Positions 40,260-49,326 of a stretch of DNA of 64,000 nt are shown piece by piece; position 1 is the stretch's first letter, and each line of letters opens with the position of its first letter. Source of the DNA: Verrucomicrobiota bacterium (GTDB taxonomy: Bacteria; Verrucomicrobiota; Verrucomicrobiia; Chthoniobacterales; UBA6821). The position numbers were made by a program, and so were the translations under genes. The notes beneath the pieces were generated by a model that saw nothing but the letters and a program-made list of their open reading frames with translations, made no database searches and was not told the origin of the DNA. The stretch is taken from positions 124,256 through 188,255 of the forward strand of contig JAIOPL010000015.1 in NCBI GenBank assembly GCA_021413925.1. The letters are read 5' to 3'.

Positions 40260-42485
40260 ATGTCCAATCCCGCTATCACGCCAGAACTTATCGCCAAGCA
40301 CGGACTCTCCCCCGAAGAGTACGAAAAAGTTCTTTCCATCCTTGGCCGCGAGCCGAGCTTCGAGGAGCTCGGCGTCTTCTCGGTCATGTGGAGCGAACAC
40401 TGCTCCTACAAGAACTCCCGCCCCGAGCTCCGGAAGTTCCCCACCACAGGACCCAGCGTCCTGGTCAAGGCGGGCGAGGAAAATGCAGGTGTCATCGATA
40501 TCGGGGATGGATGGGCGGTCGCTTTCAAGATCGAGAGTCATAACCACCCGAGCGCCGTCGAGCCATTCCAGGGTGCGGCCACCGGAGTCGGTGGTATCAT
40601 CCGCGATATCTTCACCATGGGAGCGCGTCCCGTTTTCCTCATGGATTCACTCCGCTTCGGCCCCATCGAGGGGGACTCGGAGCAGGCCAAGACCAATAGA
40701 CGCCTCTTTGCGGGAGTGGTCGCTGGCATCGCCCACTATGGCAACTGCATCGGTCTGCCGACCATCGCCGGTGAGGTTTATTTCGATGAGAGCTATAGCG
40801 GTAACCCGCTGGTGAATGCCTTCTGCCTCGGCATCCTGCGTCACGAGCAGATAGCTCGAGGAGCAGCCGAGGGCGTGGGAAATCCTGTCTTCTATGTCGG
40901 CGCTGAGACCGGCCGTGATGGTCTGGCTGGCGCCGCCTTCGCCTCCCGCGAACTGACCGAGGAATCAAAGGCTGATCGTCCCGCCGTCCAGGTCGGCGAT
41001 CCCTTCCGTGAGAAGCTTTTGCTTGAGGCTTGCCTCGAGCTCCTTGCTACCGATTGCGTCGCCGGCATCCAGGACATGGGTGCGGCGGGACTCACCTGCT
41101 CCACCTGCGAGACCGCCAGCCGCGGAGGTACTGGTGTGGAGATCGATATCCAGCTGGTGCCTCAGCGCGCCAAGGGGCAGACCCCCTATGAGGTTCTCCT
41201 AAGCGAATCTCAGGAGCGCATGCTCGTTATCGTCAAAAAGGGCCAGGAGGCCATTGTGAAACAGATTTTCGAGAAGTGGGATCTGCCCTATGCCGAGATC
41301 GGCAAGGTCACCGACGACGGCATGATGCGCGTCCGCAACGGGAACGATGTCGTGGTGAACGTCCCTGCCCGGGCGCTTGCCGATGACGGCCCGCTCTATT
41401 CCCGAGAGGCCGCTCCGTTCACCCCACCTGCCCAGCTTGATTTGGCCACGGTGCCCCAAGCTGATCCCGAGACTGCTCTGCCGAAGCTTCTCGCTCATCC
41501 CAGCATCGCCAGCAAGCGCTGGGTCTGGCTCCAGTACGACCACATGGTCCGCACCGGTACCGCAGTTCTTCCGGGTTCCGATGCAGCGGTCTTCATTGTC
41601 CGCGAGGCGAACAAGATCTTGGCGGCCGCTACCGACTGCAATGCCATCTATTGCAAACTTGATCCGGGTGTCGGAGCACGTATTGCTGTCGCAGAGTGTG
41701 CCCGCAATCTTGCCTGCTCCGGCGCTGTGCCGATCGGCGTCACCGACAACCTGAATTTCGGCAATCCGCACAAGCCCGAGAACTTCTACCAGCTCCGCGC
41801 CGCCGTGGAGGGAATCTCTGAAGGGTGCCGTGCATTTGGTGTGCCGGTCACAGGCGGCAACGTCAGCCTCTACAACGAGAGCCCCGCCGGGGCGATCGAC
41901 CCAACCCCGACCATCTCCATGGTTGGAACCATTGCTGATGCAGCCAACATCACCACCCAGGCCTTCAAGGAGGCCGGTGATCAGATCTTCCTGATCGGCG
42001 AGACCGGCAGTGAGCTTGGTGCTTCTCATTATCTCTTGGCCATTCATGGCCGCAAGGAGGGTGCCCCTCCAGCGATGGACTTTGCTAAGGAAATCGCCAT
42101 CCACAACGCCCTACTCGGAGTCATCCGCAAGGGGCTTGTCCAGAGCGCCCACGACTGCTCCGAGGGCGGCCTGGCCGTAACTATTGCCGAGTCCTGCTTC
42201 GGCAACTCCCTTGGTGCCTCCATCGATTTCGGTGCCACTGATCAGCGTCCCGACGTCGTCCTCTTCAACGAGACCCAGGGGCGTATCGTCATCTCGGTGA
42301 AATCAGCTGATGTGGCTGCCATCGAAAAAGAGCTATCCGCCACAGGCGTCCCCTTCCGAAAGATCGGCGAGGTTACGGCCAAGGCAGAGCTCTCCATCAA
42401 GACGGGAGCAAATTCCTACAGCTGGTCGGTTTCTTCGCTGAATGAGACCTTTGAAGTGGCTATTCCGAAGCTGATGGAAGGGTAA
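40260..42485 (+). CDS. purL: Phosphoribosylformylglycinamidine synthase subunit PurL
   Basis: The 741-residue small-type PurL, the ATP-dependent FGAM synthase that needs separate PurS and PurQ. Landmarks: [14 protein letters not shown] near residue 42, [52 protein letters not shown], and [15 protein letters not shown] in the second AIRS-like half. The purS-purQ-purL order is classical. It is convergent with recQ. Confidence 0.97.
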   Translation: MSNPAITPELIAKHGLSPEEYEKVLSILGREPSFEELGVFSVMWSEHCSYKNSRPELRKFPTTGPSVLVKAGEENAGVIDIGDGWAVAFKIESHNHPSAVEPFQGAATGVGGIIRDIFTMGARPVFLMDSLRFGPIEGDSEQAKTNRRLFAGVVAGIAHYGNCIGLPTIAGEVYFDESYSGNPLVNAFCLGILRHEQIARGAAEGVGNPVFYVGAETGRDGLAGAAFASRELTEESKADRPAVQVGDPFREKLLLEACLELLATDCVAGIQDMGAAGLTCSTCETASRGGTGVEIDIQLVPQRAKGQTPYEVLLSESQERMLVIVKKGQEAIVKQIFEKWDLPYAEIGKVTDDGMMRVRNGNDVVVNVPARALADDGPLYSREAAPFTPPAQLDLATVPQADPETALPKLLAHPSIASKRWVWLQYDHMVRTGTAVLPGSDAAVFIVREANKILAAATDCNAIYCKLDPGVGARIAVAECARNLACSGAVPIGVTDNLNFGNPHKPENFYQLRAAVEGISEGCRAFGVPVTGGNVSLYNESPAGAIDPTPTISMVGTIADAANITTQAFKEAGDQIFLIGETGSELGASHYLLAIHGRKEGAPPAMDFAKEIAIHNALLGVIRKGLVQSAHDCSEGGLAVTIAESCFGNSLGASIDFGATDQRPDVVLFNETQGRIVISVKSADVAAIEKELSATGVPFRKIGEVTAKAELSIKTGANSYSWSVSSLNETFEVAIPKLMEG

Positions 42486-42513
42486 CGAAAGGGCTGTTTT
42501 TTGAGAATGCTTC

Positions 42514-42529
42514 GGGTGTGGCGACACCC
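42514..42529. terminator. Hairpin between convergent purL and recQ
   Basis: GGGTGT at 42514-42519 pairs perfectly with ACACCC at 42524-42529 around a GGCG loop. It lies in the 62-bp gap between two convergent genes, where a bidirectional terminator is expected. There is no strong U-run on either side, so the call is tentative. Confidence 0.35.
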
Positions 42530-42547
42530 CGTACCATTTGTTGAGTG

Positions 42548-44401
42548 TTATTTACGTTCGGCCAGATGATCCCTGATGGCGGAGATAAAGGTCTCGCCGA
42601 ATTCGGAGAGCTTTTTCTGACCGATGCCGCTGATCGAGGACATCAGTTCGAGAGTGCTTGGCTGTTCTCGGGCCATGAGCCGGAGGGTCACATCCGAGAA
42701 GATGACGTAGGCGGGCACATTCCGCTCGTCGGCGAGTGTTCGTCGGAGGGCTCGGAGCGCGTTGAAGAGTTGCTCATCGCAGACGATGTCACCCCGGTCT
42801 AACGCCCTAGAGGGAGTCCGTGTTGCTTCAGTGTTTGGCGTTATGGGTTTGGTGAGGCGGATCTGACGGCGATCTCTCAGGATGGCCATTCCTTCGGAAC
42901 TCAATTCGATGGTGGCAAAGCCGCTACTTGTTGATTGCTGTTGGAGGATCCCCATGCGAAGGAGTTGGCGTCCTATTTCTTGCCACTGGCGACGGTCGAT
43001 GTCCCTGCCTATTCCGTAGGTAGAAAGCTGATCATGGTGCCAGCGGCTGATCTTCTCAGTTTTCGCTCCGACCAGGACCTCAGCGATGTGGGCCATGCCG
43101 ACAGAGAACCCTGCCGCCTGCCGGATGCGCAAAACGCAGGAGAGTAATTTCTGAGCGAGGAGCGTTCCTCCGTCGCCGGGATACGGTTCACGCGGCAGGA
43201 TGCAGTTATCGCAGCCGCCACAGTTTCCCTCGCTACCCGTCTCACCGAAATAATCCAAGAGAGTGGCTCGTCTGCATTGCTCAGCCTCGGCGTAGTGGAG
43301 GATCTGCTGGAGTTGCTCAAGCGCGATCCTTCGTTCCTCGGGATCGGTTTTTTCGTCGATAAAGCGGCGCTGTTTGACAGCATCACCGGAGCTGTAAAGC
43401 AGGAGGCACTCGGAGGGAAGACCGTCGCGCCCCGCGCGTCCCGTCTCCTGATAGTAGCCCTCGATATTTTTAGGCAGATCGTAATGGATCACGAAGCGGA
43501 CGTTCGATTTGTTTATCCCCATGCCAAAGGCGATGGTGGCGCAAATCACATGTGTCTTATCTCGCAGGAAAAGCTCCTGATTCTTCGCCCGCTCTGTCGT
43601 GGTGAGTCCCGCGTGGTAGGGGAGCGCAGGGATGCCGTCGTCGGAGAGTTTGCTGGCCAGTTCTTCGGCCCCTTTGCGGCTCTGGCAGTATATAATACCG
43701 GCTTCGCTGCGGCGGGACTTGATGAAGAATCTAACTTTTTCGTATGCCTTCGCCTTCGCCTCAACCCGGTAGGTGAGATTTGGCCGGTTGAAGCTGGCCA
43801 CAAAGCGGTGAGCCTTCTCAAGCCGGAGTTGCGTTACTATATCTTCCCGGACGCGGGGTGTCGCAGTGGCGGTTAGGGCAAGGAGGGGTGTTTTTGGGAA
43901 GAGATTACGTAGTGCGGCTATCTGCCTGTATTCGGGCCGGAAATCGTGGCCCCACTCACTGATGCAGTGGGCCTCATCGATTGCTAGCAGGCTGACGCCC
44001 CAACGCTGGAGATCCTCCAGGACGCCGGAGAGCATCAGGCGCTCCGGGGCAAGGTAGAGCAACTTGTATTGGCCCGCATGAAGTCCTCGGAGACGTGCAC
44101 TCGACTCCGCCGCAGTGAGCGAAGAGTTCAGATAGGTCGCCGCCACGCCCGCCGCATGGAGGGAATCGACCTGGTCCTTCATCAGGGCAATGAGAGGGGA
44201 GACTACAACGGTAAGTCTTGGCAGGAGGAGTCCCGGAATCTGAAAGCAGAGAGATTTTCCTCCCCCTGTCGGCAGAAGCGCAAAGGCATCCCTACCTGCA
44301 AGGATCTCCTCCATGATCTCCCGCTGAAGTGGGCGGAATGTATCAAATCCGAAGATCTGCTTGAGAGAGTTAGCAAGCGAATCGGGAGGCGTAGTAGGCA
44401 T
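42548..44401 (-). CDS. recQ: ATP-dependent DNA helicase RecQ
   Basis: A 617-residue 3'-5' helicase. Walker A is LPTGGGKS (K49), the DEAH box is AIDEAHCISEWGHDFRPEY, and motif VI is YYQETGRAGRDG. The RQC zinc module shows four cysteines (CRRATLLDYFGE...CGGCDNC). A winged-helix part follows, and the C-terminal HRDC domain includes LFNALRALRRTLADERNVPAYVIFSD. Full-length E. coli RecQ is 609 residues. I use the ATG at 44401; a TTG directly upstream is in frame. Confidence 0.95.
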   Translation of the reverse strand: MPTTPPDSLANSLKQIFGFDTFRPLQREIMEEILAGRDAFALLPTGGGKSLCFQIPGLLLPRLTVVVSPLIALMKDQVDSLHAAGVAATYLNSSLTAAESSARLRGLHAGQYKLLYLAPERLMLSGVLEDLQRWGVSLLAIDEAHCISEWGHDFRPEYRQIAALRNLFPKTPLLALTATATPRVREDIVTQLRLEKAHRFVASFNRPNLTYRVEAKAKAYEKVRFFIKSRRSEAGIIYCQSRKGAEELASKLSDDGIPALPYHAGLTTTERAKNQELFLRDKTHVICATIAFGMGINKSNVRFVIHYDLPKNIEGYYQETGRAGRDGLPSECLLLYSSGDAVKQRRFIDEKTDPEERRIALEQLQQILHYAEAEQCRRATLLDYFGETGSEGNCGGCDNCILPREPYPGDGGTLLAQKLLSCVLRIRQAAGFSVGMAHIAEVLVGAKTEKISRWHHDQLSTYGIGRDIDRRQWQEIGRQLLRMGILQQQSTSSGFATIELSSEGMAILRDRRQIRLTKPITPNTEATRTPSRALDRGDIVCDEQLFNALRALRRTLADERNVPAYVIFSDVTLRLMAREQPSTLELMSSISGIGQKKLSEFGETFISAIRDHLAERK

Positions 44402-44436
44402 CAATAAGTGAGTGAAAATTACCCGTCGTTTTGCTG

Positions 44437-44538
44437 TTACCCTTCCGGAACCTCGGCGGTGACGTGTTCAGAAGCCGCTTTCTGATCGCCTATGGCCGTA
44501 TTGAGGCGATCGATTTCCAGCCAGCCGAAAGAGATCAT
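44437..44538 (-). CDS. Possible 33-residue ORF coupled to the RelE-like toxin gene
   Basis: The minus strand has an ATG that overlaps the toxin gene's TGA (ATGA, 4 bp) and runs 33 codons, beginning MISFGWLEIDRLN and ending VTAEVPEG. The residue make-up is protein-like (amphipathic, charged) and the overlap is of the coupling type. It could be the remnant of a longer gene or chance. No homologue is recognised. Confidence 0.3.
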   Translation of the reverse strand: MISFGWLEIDRLNTAIGDQKAASEHVTAEVPEG

Positions 44539-44864
44539 TTTTCCCGTCCAGTTAATTCGTCCAGGTGAAAGAGTCTTTCTCCCCGCATGACGTAGATGAT
44601 GAAGATTTGGTTGCCCTGAAGGCGGTAGAAGATGCGGAGGGGAGGAATCACCAGATGTCTGTAGGTGGTTCCACGCAATTCCTTGGGACAGGATCCTGAC
44701 TTAGGAAAGTTGGCGAGTCTCTCCACTGATTCAAAAACTCTGTGGACCAGTCGTTTTGCCGCATCGGGCTTATCCAGAGCTATGTAATCGGCGACACGGT
44801 CGAGATCCGCCAGCGCGGGCTCAGTCCAGATAACGCTCAGGGAGGTATTCCCTAAGCCAGCCAT
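44535..44864 (-). CDS. RelE/ParE-family toxin
   Basis: A 109-residue toxin of the RelE/ParE superfamily. Typical segments: VIWTEPALADLDRVADYIALD, RLANFPKSGSCPKELRGTTYRHL, and the C-terminal IFYRLQGNQIFIIYVMRGER. ParE-type members poison gyrase and RelE-type members cleave mRNA; the sequence alone does not decide. It overlaps the antitoxin gene by 13 bp in the usual antitoxin-toxin order. Confidence 0.88.
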   Translation of the reverse strand: MAGLGNTSLSVIWTEPALADLDRVADYIALDKPDAAKRLVHRVFESVERLANFPKSGSCPKELRGTTYRHLVIPPLRIFYRLQGNQIFIIYVMRGERLFHLDELTGREK

Positions 44865-45109
44865 CGTTTCATACGCTTTCTGGCGTCCGTGTTAGAGAGA
44901 GTCCTTCCTTCCTGCACGGCCTTTTCGCCTCGGGCGATGCCTTCCAAAAGAGAGATCTTTTTCCGCATTTCCGAGAAGGTATCGACATCGATCAGGAAAG
45001 CGACTGGGAGGCCGTGCTGAGTGATCATGATGGGCTCTCGATCTTCTGAAATCTGATCGATCAGATCAGTGGCCTTGCGCTTCAGGGTGGTGACGAGTTC
45101 TGTTCGCAT
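44852..45109 (-). CDS. Phd/YefM-family antitoxin
   Basis: An 85-residue antitoxin. The N-terminal DNA-binding part is ELVTTLKRKATDLIDQISEDREPIMITQHGLPVAFLID, the Phd/YefM pattern. The C-terminal tail (EGRTLSNTDARKRMKRWLA) should wrap the toxin. I place the start at the ATG 45109; an upstream GTG-like extension would cover the probable operator. Confidence 0.88.
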   Translation of the reverse strand: MRTELVTTLKRKATDLIDQISEDREPIMITQHGLPVAFLIDVDTFSEMRKKISLLEGIARGEKAVQEGRTLSNTDARKRMKRWLA

Positions 45110-45110
45110 C

Positions 45111-45132
45111 AAAGTGACACTAAAGTGATACT
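45111..45132. promoter_or_regulatory. Tandem 11-bp repeat upstream of the antitoxin gene (candidate operator)
   Basis: AAAGTGACACT (45111-45121) is followed at once by AAAGTGATACT (45122-45132), differing at one base. It lies 1 bp upstream of the antitoxin start. Phd/YefM antitoxins autoregulate by binding repeats at their promoter, so this is a good candidate site. Confidence 0.5.
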
Positions 45133-45205
45133 CTTTTTGACACAAGCGGTTTTCAGAAACATCTCCTTCATCCCCTTCATCCCTGTGAATATTTCTTCTC
45201 TGAGA

Positions 45206-45916
45206 TCAGGATAGCTCCGCGACGACCTTGGCGTAGGCCTCTTTTGGGCTATCTGCGGCTGTGATCGGGCGGCCGATCACGAGCCAGTCGGAACCTGCTG
45301 CGACAGCTTCAGCAGGGGTCATGACCCGCTTCTGATCTCCTGCAGCGGCCCAGATGGGACGGACGCCAGGAGTGACGATCCGGAGTTTTTCATCAAAGGA
45401 TTGGCGAATTGCCGAGATCTCCAGGGGGCTGCAGACAATGCCTCCGATGCCTGCCTTTGCGGCGAGTCCTGCAAGACGGAGAACCTGCTCCTTTGGTTCC
45501 GCATTGATGCCCGTGGAGGAGAGTTGGTCGGAGTCCATGCTAGTGAGGACTGTGACGGCAAGGATCAGTAGTTCCATTTTCTCGGCGGCTTTTGCGGCAG
45601 CCTCCATCATGACGGGTCCACCCACTGCATGGATTGTCGTCATGGCGACACCAAGGCCTGCCGCCGAGCGGATGGCATGGGCGACGGTGTTCGGAATGTC
45701 ATGAAATTTCAGATCGAGAAAGACCTCGCAACCGCGCGCCTTTACCGCCTTGACCACGGAGGGGCCCTCAGCCGTGAAGAGCTCCAGACCAATCTTGCAG
45801 AGTGCTGGCGGTTCGCCGTGATCGGCTATGGAATCGATGAGTCTCAGGGCTCCATCCGTATGGGGAACATCGAGGGCGATGATGATTTTGTCTTGGGGTC
45901 GGGACGGTAGTTTCAC
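45206..45916 (-). CDS. pyrF: Orotidine 5'-phosphate decarboxylase
   Basis: A 236-residue decarboxylase for the last step of UMP synthesis. The catalytic Asp-Lys-Asp array is D68, K70 and D73 in FLDLKFHDIPNT. The N-terminal IIIALDV strand and C-terminal PGVRP and WLVIGRPIT phosphate-binding segments are present. The start appears to be GTG at 45916, only a few bases from the divergent ispE reading frame. Confidence 0.95.
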   Translation of the reverse strand: MKLPSRPQDKIIIALDVPHTDGALRLIDSIADHGEPPALCKIGLELFTAEGPSVVKAVKARGCEVFLDLKFHDIPNTVAHAIRSAAGLGVAMTTIHAVGGPVMMEAAAKAAEKMELLILAVTVLTSMDSDQLSSTGINAEPKEQVLRLAGLAAKAGIGGIVCSPLEISAIRQSFDEKLRIVTPGVRPIWAAAGDQKRVMTPAEAVAAGSDWLVIGRPITAADSPKEAYAKVVAELS

Positions 45917-45952
45917 ACGATGAGAGAGTTCAAAGGTTCTAAAGGACGTAAC

Positions 45953-46825
45953 GTGACTCAGACCATCTCACTCGTGGCTCCGGCCAAGATCAACCTTTCT
46001 CTCCGCATCCTTGGGAAGAGGGCAGACGGCTTTCATGAACTGGAGACACTCATGGTTCCCATTGGTCTGGCCGATACTGTCGAAGTCTCCCATGGAACGG
46101 GACACGGAATTACCCTGACCTGCAATGATCCCGAACTCCCCACAGGAGCCGAGAACCTTTGCGTGCAAGCTGCCGAGGCCTTCCGCGTCGCTACGGGACT
46201 CGATCATGGGATCGCCATCACGCTGCTTAAGAGGATACCTCATGGGGCGGGATTGGGTGGGGGTAGCAGTGATGCCGCCGCCGTTCTAAAAGGACTGAAC
46301 GAACTCTTCGATCATCCCTTGGTGAATGAAGAACACCACCAGATTGCCGCTACGCTTGGCTCCGATGTTCCGTTCTTTCTGGGTAGTGGCCCAGCCTGGT
46401 GCCGAGGAAGGGGAGAGATCATCGAAACGGCCCCGATGCTTCCTGAGCGAACTCTCCTTCTGATCAAGCCACCTTTTCCCGTGCCTACCGCATGGGCTTA
46501 CAAAAAGTATGCCGAGCTGAAGGAATTGGGAAAACTTCCCGTGCATCCTGATCGGCAACTCCTGGGTGATCACGAAATCATCAACGATCTCGAGGCTCCC
46601 GTCTTTCACAAGTTTCTCCTTCTGCCGGTCATGAAAACCTGGCTGCGTCAGCAACTCGGCGTCGAGTCCGCTTTCATGACCGGATCTGGTTCAACGATGG
46701 TGGCGGTGCTAGCTCCGCAAACCGCCGCTGAGGAAATTACAGATCTCAAGCAGGGGATCCTCTCCAAATTCGGGGAGACGATGTGGATCTGCGAGACTGG
46801 GTGGGGAATGGGTGATGGGGAATAG
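45953..46825 (+). CDS. ispE: 4-diphosphocytidyl-2-C-methyl-D-erythritol kinase
   Basis: A GHMP kinase of the MEP isoprenoid pathway. N-terminal APAKINLSLRILGKRADGFHEL and the ATP loop PHGAGLGGGSSDAAAV are diagnostic; the C-terminal MTGSGSTMVAVL segment also fits. I chose GTG 45953, preceded by AAAGGA at 8-9 bp, giving a 290-residue protein. An ATG at 45920 is in frame but begins only 3 bp from the divergent pyrF start and adds residues without family match. Confidence 0.93.
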   Translation: MTQTISLVAPAKINLSLRILGKRADGFHELETLMVPIGLADTVEVSHGTGHGITLTCNDPELPTGAENLCVQAAEAFRVATGLDHGIAITLLKRIPHGAGLGGGSSDAAAVLKGLNELFDHPLVNEEHHQIAATLGSDVPFFLGSGPAWCRGRGEIIETAPMLPERTLLLIKPPFPVPTAWAYKKYAELKELGKLPVHPDRQLLGDHEIINDLEAPVFHKFLLLPVMKTWLRQQLGVESAFMTGSGSTMVAVLAPQTAAEEITDLKQGILSKFGETMWICETGWGMGDGE

Positions 46826-46870
46826 GAAATGGGGTGCAGCTCAGGAGATCAATCCTACTATGAACCGCTC

Positions 46871-46908
46871 ACCTTTTCAGGTTTCAGGTCTCCAGTTTCA
46901 TCCTTCCT
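46871..46908. repeat. Word-repeat between convergent ispE and larE
   Basis: Contains CTTTTCAGGTTTCAGGTCTC followed by CAGTTTCATCCTTC. Positions 46883-46903 match 10949-10969 at 20 of 21 bases. Here the copy lies downstream of both flanking genes, so it is not simply a leader sequence. Confidence 0.6.
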
Positions 46909-46914
46909 CCGCTA

Positions 46915-47751
46915 CTACCTTTGTAGCGGAGTTGGATCGATCTCCACGCTGCTGAAGCCGCTCGCCGAGAGTGCGGCGATGAGGGTGGTTTGGGTCGATT
47001 CCAGGTGAGGCATTTCCTCGGAAGAGACCTGCACTTTGGCTCCTGGACGATCAATTCCCTCCCTTCCATCCGGCGGCACGTAGCGGACGCGGAAGACCTT
47101 GAATCCGAACTGACGCACGATCGCCTCACCCCGTTCCACATAATCGAGCGCCTCACTGGTCACTCGTGTGCCATGGGGGATACGTGAACTGAGACACGGC
47201 TGGGCCGGTGCATCAGCTGTCGGGAGGCCGAGCTTTCGCGAAAGCGCACGGACATGGGCCTTGGTGAGGCCCGCCTCTTTCAATGGGGCGATCACGGAGA
47301 ACTCTGCTGCCGCCTGCGAGCCCGGCCTTAGGTGGGCAGGGTCGTCGGCATTCTCCCCGTAGGCGATCGCAACGAATCCCCTGTCACGGGCCACCTGATC
47401 CATCCGGGTGAAGAGTTCGGCTTTGCAGAAGTAGCAGCGGTTCATCGGATTCTCGGCATAGCGTGGATCATCCAGTTCCGTGGTGGCTACCAACTCAAGT
47501 TGAGCGCCCATTTCTTTCGCTACCCGGACGGCTTCATTCAACGAGGCACGGGGCAGGCTGGGAGAGTCGGCGATGATAGCGGTGACTTGATTGCCCAGCG
47601 TTCGATGGGCGATTGCCAGTAGCAGCGTGCTGTCGACGCCTCCCGAATAGGCAATCAGCAGGGGAGCATGCCGGGACAGAATCCCCTCAAGGAGGACTTC
47701 CTTTGCTGCCAGATCAGTATCCAGAGTCGAGTTCTGGGAAGATAAGGTCAC
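46915..47751 (-). CDS. larE: LarE-like ATP-dependent sulfur transferase (PP-loop)
   Basis: A 278-residue PP-loop protein. The pyrophosphatase loop is SGGVDST at 36-42. Other family blocks: NRCYFCKAELF, and PAQPCLSSRIPHGTRV, where the cysteine corresponds to the sacrificial sulfur donor of Lactobacillus LarE. LarE builds the nickel-pincer cofactor of lactate racemase, but larA, larB and larC are not in the window, so the actual product is open. It overlaps hemQ by 4 bp. Confidence 0.85.
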   Translation of the reverse strand: MTLSSQNSTLDTDLAAKEVLLEGILSRHAPLLIAYSGGVDSTLLLAIAHRTLGNQVTAIIADSPSLPRASLNEAVRVAKEMGAQLELVATTELDDPRYAENPMNRCYFCKAELFTRMDQVARDRGFVAIAYGENADDPAHLRPGSQAAAEFSVIAPLKEAGLTKAHVRALSRKLGLPTADAPAQPCLSSRIPHGTRVTSEALDYVERGEAIVRQFGFKVFRVRYVPPDGREGIDRPGAKVQVSSEEMPHLESTQTTLIAALSASGFSSVEIDPTPLQR

Positions 47752-48584
47752 AGATTCAGCCGGTTGCAGAGATCAGGAATGTCCATCCGGATCCCTATGA
47801 AGAACTCGCCGAACTCCGCGTAGTGAGAGCTCACCACGTCGAAGCGCATCTCGTAGACGATCGCCTTGATCTCGCTGGTTGTCTTCGCGAAGAGGGTGAC
47901 GCCCCATTCCATGTCATCCAGACCAGTCGAGCCTGTGATGAGCTGAAGAACTCGACCCGAGTAGGTCCGCCCGATTTTGGCATGGCCTGCCATGAGGCGC
48001 TTCCGATCCTCAAAGGGGAGGGCGTACCAATTCAGTTGCGGCAGGCGGCGCTTGGACATTGGGTAGAAGCAAAAGACCGGCCACTCCTGTGCATCGGGAA
48101 GCTCAGGAACCACACGGCGGCGCATGTACTTCTCCATGCGGTCATGGAATTCGGCGATCTTGGTCGCGAATTCAGGCGTCTCCGGGTCGATCCCTTCGGC
48201 TTTGAGTTCTGCACTGAATTCCGCTTCGGAGGTCGTGTATTCGCTCCTCTCGGTCATAGAGAGCCAGGAGAATGCAGGAGTCAGCATTCCTGCCCCGAGG
48301 CCCTCGCCGAGCAGTTTGGAGCAACGGTCGGCCACCTGGAGATCCGGAGTGACCAGCATGAAGCCGAGATCGGCCTTAGGGCCCACGACGCTGTAAGGGA
48401 GAAGTTGCGTCTCGGGGAGGGCTTGGATCTCCCTGACAGTCTTGGCAAGACCGTCGCGCCTCTTGCGTCGCTCAGGAGCCTCAAGGTAGCTCCAGGGCTC
48501 CTGCTCCATCCTGTAAAAGAGATGGAGGACATGACGCCCTTCGGTTGGAAGGATCGGGGCAAGGGAAGTGAGGGAGTCGCTCAT
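47748..48584 (-). CDS. hemQ: Coproheme decarboxylase HemQ (chlorite dismutase family)
   Basis: A 278-residue protein of the chlorite dismutase-like family. The C-terminal core is clear: FYPMSKRR, LMAGHAKIGRTYSGRV with the probable proximal His, and the signature DDMEWGVTLFAKTTSEIKAIVYEMRFD, followed by SSHYAEFGEFFIG. HemQ makes heme b in the coproporphyrin-dependent route. It is the first gene of the hemQ-larE pair and divergent from a ferredoxin gene. Confidence 0.9.
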   Translation of the reverse strand: MSDSLTSLAPILPTEGRHVLHLFYRMEQEPWSYLEAPERRKRRDGLAKTVREIQALPETQLLPYSVVGPKADLGFMLVTPDLQVADRCSKLLGEGLGAGMLTPAFSWLSMTERSEYTTSEAEFSAELKAEGIDPETPEFATKIAEFHDRMEKYMRRRVVPELPDAQEWPVFCFYPMSKRRLPQLNWYALPFEDRKRLMAGHAKIGRTYSGRVLQLITGSTGLDDMEWGVTLFAKTTSEIKAIVYEMRFDVVSSHYAEFGEFFIGIRMDIPDLCNRLNL

Positions 48585-48674
48585 GGGAGGATTCTGACAA
48601 ATCCGCAGGTTTTGGCAACGAGTCGCGAAAAAACCGTTGCAATCGAGTCAGGCGCTTTTAACCTTTTCCTCACT

Positions 48675-48905
48675 ATGGCTGACGTATCCAACAAGTATCC
48701 CGAGAATGTCGCAGGCGCCTACTACTGCGATGACCAGTGCATCGACTGCGATCTCTGCCGCGAGACGGCTCCTGCTAACTTCAAGCGCAACGAGGATGGA
48801 GGTCACTCCTATGTCTTCAAGCAGCCCGAGACTCCCGAAGAGGAGGCTCTCTGCAAGGAAGCCATGGAAGGCTGTCCTGTTGAGGCGATCGGCAACGACG
48901 CCTAG
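48675..48905 (+). CDS. Ferredoxin, single [4Fe-4S] type
   Basis: A 76-residue ferredoxin. Ligands C22, C25 and C28 form CIDCDLC, and the fourth is the Cys of the distal CPVEAI motif. It starts at the ATG 48675. A further cysteine at C18 and one in ALCKEAMEG are present, as in several ferredoxins of this type. It is followed after 12 bp by the DciA-like gene. Partner enzyme unknown; the adjacent divergent hemQ makes a redox link to heme synthesis possible. Confidence 0.9.
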   Translation: MADVSNKYPENVAGAYYCDDQCIDCDLCRETAPANFKRNEDGGHSYVFKQPETPEEEALCKEAMEGCPVEAIGNDA

Positions 48906-48917
48906 TCAGCAAAATCG

Positions 48918-49319
48918 ATGGCCGCACCTCTACATGGTGCAGGTGATACGGGCAGTCGCTATCCCCAGAAGTGGTCGCCGGCCAAGAGGGTGACATTTGA
49001 ATGGAGAGGACTGCCTGAAGATACCCGCCCGGACCGGGCGACTTCCATCGGGGAAGTGCTTGGGAAGCTTCTCCCCAAGCTTGGACTTGATGTTCGCATC
49101 AGGGAGGCTGACATCACGGCGGCTTGGGTCGGCATCGTGGGGGAGTTCATTGCCAAGCACTCCCAGCCGGAGCGTTTAGTCGCGGGAACTCTCATGATCC
49201 GCGTCATTCAACCGAGTGTCCGCTACGAACTCGACCGCACCTGGAAGCCCCAGATCATTGCAAAGCTTCGGGAGCAGTTCGGGGAGAAGGTGATCCGGGA
49301 TATCAAATTCATTCTCTAA
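48918..49319 (+). CDS. DUF721 (DciA-like) protein
   Basis: A 133-residue protein with the DUF721 core: SIGEVLGKLLPKLGL, then AAWVGIVGEFIAKHSQPERLVAGTLMIRV and VRYELDRTWKPQIIAKLREQFG. Proteins of this family (DciA) help load the replicative helicase DnaB in bacteria lacking DnaC. It lies between a ferredoxin and folB on the same strand. Confidence 0.8.
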   Translation: MAAPLHGAGDTGSRYPQKWSPAKRVTFEWRGLPEDTRPDRATSIGEVLGKLLPKLGLDVRIREADITAAWVGIVGEFIAKHSQPERLVAGTLMIRVIQPSVRYELDRTWKPQIIAKLREQFGEKVIRDIKFIL

Positions 49320-49326
49320 GGAAGCC

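Noticed and set aside
47613..48674. Plus-strand open frame of about 350 codons running into the ferredoxin gene
   Set aside because: It is antisense to hemQ and larE, which have clear family motifs. Only the last 76 codons, from the ATG at 48675, encode a real protein (ferredoxin).
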